Origin: JBGFRR01 sp041695045
GTDB lineage: Bacteria > Bacteroidota > Ignavibacteria > UBA10030
Reading direction: 5' to 3'
Length of the DNA stretch: 63,987 nt
NCBI GenBank assembly: GCA_041695045.1
Contig: JBGFRR010000124.1
Span: forward strand, 1 to 63,987
Below the pieces are notes generated by a model. It had not been told where the DNA came from. It made no database searches and saw only the letters and a list, made by a program, of their open reading frames with translations. The position numbers were made by a program, and so were the translations under genes. Below are positions 60,710 to 63,987 of the stretch, in pieces (position 1 is the stretch's first letter; every line of letters starts with the position of its first letter).

Positions 60710-61312
60710 ATGAAGCGTCTTCTTGCAATTGTTACTGTCCTTATTCCCCTGGGTTGCGGCACAGAATTGTCAACCGAGCCTGACCTGTTACTGACGCCGG
60801 AGGAGCTGATTGCGCGCGGATGGAACAGGTTCACGTCAGGGTTGTACAACGAGGCAGTGGATGACTTCACCAGAGCGCATAACGGCGCTACACTCGGTTC
60901 GTTACGGTCGGAGGCGTTGAACGGCAGGGGATGGTCGTATGCGTATCGTCGCGAGTTCACGAGGGCTCGGAGCGATTTCACGTTAGCGCTGAACATTGTT
61001 GGGAGTCTTCCCCCAACACGTACCGATGTGCGCGCGGGGCTCGCGTTTGTGTTGTTCTCCTTGAAGCAATACAATGCCTGTCTCAATCAGGCGCAGAATG
61101 CTCTCATCGAAAACCCCAACTATCAGTTTGCACACGATGCGCGGGTGACCGCGCGCCGCTTGCGTTTGTTGATTGCGCAAGCCGCGTTCGCTGAGGGGTT
61201 GTTCAACGAAGCGGCCTCTGCGCTCGATCAGTTCGACCCGGCCTCCGCTCCTCACTCGAACGACCCCGTCGCACTTCTGCTGGCAATTCAGCGAGGGTTA
61301 AACTCGCTCTAA
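60710..61312 (+). CDS. TPR-like lipoprotein
   Basis: A 200-residue protein (203 from the ATG at 60701). MKRLLAIVTVLIPLGCG is a lipoprotein signal with lipobox IPLGC. The rest is helical in repeat-like pairs: LIARGWNRFTSGLYNEAVDDFTRA, ALNGRGWSYAYRREFTRARSDFTLAL and FSLKQYNACLNQAQNAL, the tetratricopeptide pattern. Probably an envelope scaffold protein. It overlaps or abuts the end of the broken protease gene (ATGATG around the TGA), so it belongs to the same unit. Confidence 0.8.
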   Translation: MKRLLAIVTVLIPLGCGTELSTEPDLLLTPEELIARGWNRFTSGLYNEAVDDFTRAHNGATLGSLRSEALNGRGWSYAYRREFTRARSDFTLALNIVGSLPPTRTDVRAGLAFVLFSLKQYNACLNQAQNALIENPNYQFAHDARVTARRLRLLIAQAAFAEGLFNEAASALDQFDPASAPHSNDPVALLLAIQRGLNSL

Positions 61313-61341
61313 TTGCGCCTCGCGGCTTTGTTTGGTATATT
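61313..61341 (+). promoter_or_regulatory. sigma-70-like promoter
   Basis: TTGCGC (61313-61318), 17 bases, TATATT (61336-61341), directly behind the lipoprotein stop. It would transcribe the repeat element at 61403 and the DUF1385 gene. Confidence 0.5.
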
Positions 61342-61402
61342 GGTCTATCCGCCTCCAGCAAAGCAGGATGCAGATGGCAGTGAATTCGATGAATGTAGTA
61401 AC

Positions 61403-61575
61403 TCAAGTTGACCGCTTGTTTGAAGGGGTTAAAACCCCTAAATATATTGGTTGGAAATTCTATCCACGCCCTAAAGGACGTGGCTATAGCCCCGACCTTC
61501 AGGTCGGGGATTACAAAAAAACCAACAAAAAACCCAAGGGCTTCAGCCCTTTACACACTGCAGCGGTCAACTTGA
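61403..61575. repeat. MITE-like hairpin-rich element with 13-bp terminal inverted repeats
   Basis: tcaagttgaccgc (61403-61415) is perfectly inverted as gcggtcaacttga (61563-61575). Inside are three perfect hairpins: aggggtt/aacccct (61424-61439), ccccgacc/ggtcgggg (61490-61509) and aagggc/gccctt (61536-61551). The 7-mer gtagtaa stands on both sides (61395-61401 and 61581-61587), a possible target duplication. It fills most of the 313-base gap between the TPR lipoprotein and DUF1385 genes. Confidence 0.75.
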
Positions 61576-61625
61576 CTTGAGTAGTAAGTAGAAAGTAAAA
61601 AGTAGGTTAGAAGGGATGGTATCAA

Positions 61626-62693
61626 ATGAGCTTCACACTCACCAATCACCACTCTCCCACTCACCAAGAATCCAGTTGGGTGCCGACGAACCCGCGGTAT
61701 GATCCGAGCAAGCCGATGCAAATTGGCGGGCAGGCGGTCATCGAAGGCGTCATGATGCGTGCGCCGGGCTCGGTCGCAACGGCGGTGCGGAGGGCAAACG
61801 GCGACATCGTTGTGCAGAAACTCCCGTTTCGCTCGCTCAATGAGCGGTTCAAGTTGCTCAACATCCCGATTCTTCGCGGCGCCGTCGGCTTGATCGACAT
61901 GATGTACCTGGGTATCAAGACGCTCAACTGGTCTGCCGAGGTAGCGATGCTGGATGAAGAAGCGAAGGCGGGTAAGAGTGAGAACGGCACGATGCGCACA
62001 CCGACACAGCTTGTACTCGTCGGAACGCTCGTTGTTGCCTTAGCGCTGGGTATCGGTCTCTTTTTCGTGACACCGTTGCTGTTGACGACGTATCTCTTCT
62101 CGCTCGAACAACAGGCATTCTGGTTCAACCTCACAGCAGGGATGATCCGTATCGCGATCCTACTCGTCTATCTCGCCGCCATCTCGACGATGAAGGACAT
62201 CAAACGGTTGTTCCAGTATCACGGAGCTGAGCACAAAGCCGTGTTCGCCTTCGAGCTAAACGACGAACTGATTCCTGAAGCTGTCCAGCGCCACAGTCGA
62301 TTTCATCCTCGCTGTGGCACGAGCTTTCTCTTGATTGTGATGTTTGTTGCCATTCTGACCTTCAGTATTCTCGACGTATTGCTCATTGCGTGGTTTGGTG
62401 AGATGACGCTGTTGCTTCGGCTGGCGACGCATTTACCGTTCATCCCCGTCATCGGCGGGATTGCGTATGAGTTCATCAAGTTTTCCGCACGGCACAGCGC
62501 GACGTGGTGGGGCAGGATTCTCATCGCTCCCGGGTTGTGGCTCCAGACAATCACAACGAAGGAACCGGACGAGTCGCAGCTCGAGGTTGCCATCGTTGCG
62601 CTTCGCTGTGCGTTGGGTCTTGACGACGCGGAGCGTTATCCGCTTCGTCCTCTTCCTCACCCCGTCGACGTTGAGTTGGCGCCGGTGGGGTAG
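61626..62693 (+). CDS. DUF1385 membrane protein (YqhQ-like)
   Basis: A 355-residue protein. The N-terminal region IGGQAVIEGVMMRAPGSVATAVRRANGDIVV is the DUF1385 signature, followed by membrane helices (LVLVGTLVVALALGIGLFFV, FLLIVMFVAILTFSILDVLLI) and the conserved FQYHGAEHKAVFAFE and HPRCGTSFL with His and Cys that suggest metal binding. Function unknown; YqhQ homologues are frequently found next to prfA, as here. ATG 61626 has AAGGGA upstream; the conserved part starts near the ATG at 61716. Confidence 0.9.
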   Translation: MSFTLTNHHSPTHQESSWVPTNPRYDPSKPMQIGGQAVIEGVMMRAPGSVATAVRRANGDIVVQKLPFRSLNERFKLLNIPILRGAVGLIDMMYLGIKTLNWSAEVAMLDEEAKAGKSENGTMRTPTQLVLVGTLVVALALGIGLFFVTPLLLTTYLFSLEQQAFWFNLTAGMIRIAILLVYLAAISTMKDIKRLFQYHGAEHKAVFAFELNDELIPEAVQRHSRFHPRCGTSFLLIVMFVAILTFSILDVLLIAWFGEMTLLLRLATHLPFIPVIGGIAYEFIKFSARHSATWWGRILIAPGLWLQTITTKEPDESQLEVAIVALRCALGLDDAERYPLRPLPHPVDVELAPVG

Positions 62694-62756
62694 CTTCTCT
62701 CTTCCGCTCTTCGTATCGTTCACTGCACTTCATCAACATTTCTCGAACATCCACGC

Positions 62757-63824
62757 ATGCTTGAAAAGCTTGAAAAAATAACTGAGCGCTACAATGAAGT
62801 GAACCGGCTGATGAGCGACCCCACCATTGCGTCGGATCAATCCCGCATGCGCGAGTTGGGCAAAGAGCTGCGCGTGTTAGAGCCGATCGTGAAGAAGGCG
62901 GATATCTATCGCAAGGTCAGTAAGGACTTTGAGGGGAGCCGTGAGCTCTTGGACTCCGTGAGCGACCCGGAGATGAAAGAGCTTGCACAGGATGAGTACG
63001 ATAGGCTGAAGGTTCAGCTTGCGCAGTTGGAAGAGGAGATCAAACTGCTCTTGGTTCCGCAGGATCCGAATGACAGCAAAAATTTCATCATGGAAATCCG
63101 TGCAGGCACAGGTGGGGAGGAAGCAGCATTATTTGCGGCTGATCTTCACCGAATGTACACTCGCTACGCCGAGCGCAAAGGATGGAAAGTGGAGTTGATG
63201 GATTGGAACGAAACAGGGAAGGGAGGCTTCAAAGAGATTATCTTCTCTGTTGTCGGTGAAGGAGCGTACGGGATGATGAAATTTGAGAGCGGTGTGCATC
63301 GTGTACAGCGAGTGCCGGAAACGGAGGCACAGGGACGGGTGCACACGTCGGCGGCGTCCGTGGTGGTGCTGCCGGAAGTAGAAGATGTGGAGGTTGAAAT
63401 CAATCCTGCCGACCTTCAATTCGATACATTCCGCTCGGGCGGAAAAGGCGGGCAGAACGTGAACAAGGTCGAGACAGCCGTCCGCATTACGCACAAGCCT
63501 ACAGGCATCGTGGTGGCGTGCCAGCAGGAGCGGTCGCAGTTCCAGAATCGCGAGCGGGCGATGAAAATGCTGCGGGCGAAGCTGTATGAGATGAAGATGC
63601 AGGAACAGACGGCATCGGTGACGGCAGCGCGGCGGTTGATGATCAAAAGCGGAGACCGGAGTGACAAAATCCGCACATACAATTTCCCGCAAAACCGGGT
63701 CACCGACCACCGGATTGGCTTAACGCTCTATAACCTTTCAGCAATTATCGACGGCGAGTTAGACGAGTTGATTGAGCAGTTGCGGATTGCAGACCGGGCA
63801 GAGAAGCTGCAGACGACGGCGTGA
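62757..63824 (+). CDS. prfA: peptide chain release factor 1
   Basis: A 355-residue class I release factor. The GGQ loop is SGGKGGQNVNKVETAVRITH, the PCRF domain carries EIRAGTGGEEAALFAADL, and the codon-recognition motif appears as P-E-T in RVPETEAQG, the PxT form of RF1 (reads UAA and UAG). HTSAASVVVLPE also fits RF1. Complete. A strong terminator follows directly. Confidence 0.96.
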   Translation: MLEKLEKITERYNEVNRLMSDPTIASDQSRMRELGKELRVLEPIVKKADIYRKVSKDFEGSRELLDSVSDPEMKELAQDEYDRLKVQLAQLEEEIKLLLVPQDPNDSKNFIMEIRAGTGGEEAALFAADLHRMYTRYAERKGWKVELMDWNETGKGGFKEIIFSVVGEGAYGMMKFESGVHRVQRVPETEAQGRVHTSAASVVVLPEVEDVEVEINPADLQFDTFRSGGKGGQNVNKVETAVRITHKPTGIVVACQQERSQFQNRERAMKMLRAKLYEMKMQEQTASVTAARRLMIKSGDRSDKIRTYNFPQNRVTDHRIGLTLYNLSAIIDGELDELIEQLRIADRAEKLQTTA

Positions 63825-63845
63825 GCTGCAATTCAATGAGTTAGA

Positions 63846-63873
63846 AAAAAAGCCGATGGAAGTCGGCTTTTTT
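63846..63873 (+). terminator. Rho-independent terminator of prfA
   Basis: aaaaaagccga / tcggctttttt (63846-63856 with 63863-63873), 6-base loop, 11-bp perfect stem with T-run. Placed 21 bases behind prfA; works in both directions by symmetry. Confidence 0.92.
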
Positions 63874-63876
63874 GTT

Positions 63877-63987
63877 GTGTGCCGTGCAGTATCATTAGCT
63901 TAGAGGTTAAAGTCCTCTCATAATCGAACGCAAGCCGGGTTATGGAGCCAAGCGCAGGGTGTCTGTCGTGAGACGGAATCTGAAGGG
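63877..63987 (+). ncRNA. group II intron, bacterial class C, 5' end
   Basis: The sequence from GTGTG (63877) to the window end has the layout of class IIC introns such as that of Oceanobacillus iheyensis: GTGTGCC at the 5' splice site, an early agagg/cctct hairpin with AAAGT between (63902-63918), cgcaagccggg, then GCGCAGGGTGTCTGTC, GTGAGAC and GGAATCTGAAGG in domain I. Its place 3 bases behind a terminator hairpin and T-run is exactly where class C introns insert. The ORF for the reverse transcriptase/maturase would lie beyond the window. Confidence 0.87.

Noticed and set aside
61332..61580. 82-codon ORF over the hairpin element
   Set aside because: It is a translation of the inverted repeats (61403-61575) with no codon bias or family; the reading frame is accidental.

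Overview
The window looks like a chromosome segment of a moderately GC-rich bacterium of the FCB group (Bacteroidota/Chlorobi side), most likely an Ignavibacteria- or Kapabacteria-like lineage. The evidence is a full-length SprA translocon, a PorX-type response regulator next to it, a broken secreted protease that still carries a type IX secretion (T9SS) sorting tail, and two LptF/LptG permeases. Eight promoters that can be picked out by eye look like ordinary sigma-70 sites (TTGNNN, 16-18 bp, TANNTT/TATTAT), not the Bacteroidales -33/-7 type. The placement is inferred from gene content; no rRNA or tRNA gene is present.

Layout. 1-3.1 kb: two ATP-grasp ligases, a GNAT acetyltransferase and a lysine 2,3-aminomutase in one tight operon, apparently a beta-lysine pathway. 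3.2-7.7 kb: M24 aminopeptidase, convergent lptF/lptG-like pair, pdxH. 7.9-16.4 kb: sprA and porX (secretion). 16.4-24.5 kb: housekeeping genes (tsaE, tsaB, accD, arginase, panC, GlmU-like uridyltransferase, LytR_C protein, rsfS, argS). 24.7-40.4 kb: a capsule/O-antigen locus (rfbC-like, rfbB, wecB, OPX, Wzz, five glycosyltransferases, Wzy-like polymerase, gmd, fcl, initiating sugar transferase). 40.4-49.9 kb: a defence island (AAA/DUF4143 ATPase, type I restriction-modification genes hsdM, yhcG, hsdS, a four-helix-bundle protein and a wrecked hsdR, plus the tail of a HerA-like ATPase) that splits the polysaccharide locus. 50-57.7 kb: the rest of the polysaccharide genes (DegT aminotransferase, DPM1-like and fused glycosyltransferases, Wzx flippase) mixed with accA, ybgC, a Trm112-like gene and a DUF433/DUF5615 toxin-antitoxin pair. 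57.7-63.9 kb: lipoproteins, the broken T9SS protease, a DUF1385 membrane protein, prfA, and the first 111 bases of a group II (class C) intron placed just behind the prfA terminator.

The most unusual feature is a large set of palindromic elements, many lying inside genes and keeping the frame. The clearest family has cctgcctgc/gcaggcagg ends. In hsdM it occurs as 33-bp and 39-bp short forms and as one 282-bp long form that carries a complete GIY-YIG nuclease domain. All three sit at the same target, A^CGGA, and have lengths divisible by three. A second, truncated GIY-YIG copy lies in hsdR. Other palindromes sit in frame in rfbB, yhcG, the four-helix-bundle gene, the DUF5615 toxin and the T9SS tail. 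This looks like a mobile nuclease that spreads small protein-tolerated palindromes, and I know of no description of it.
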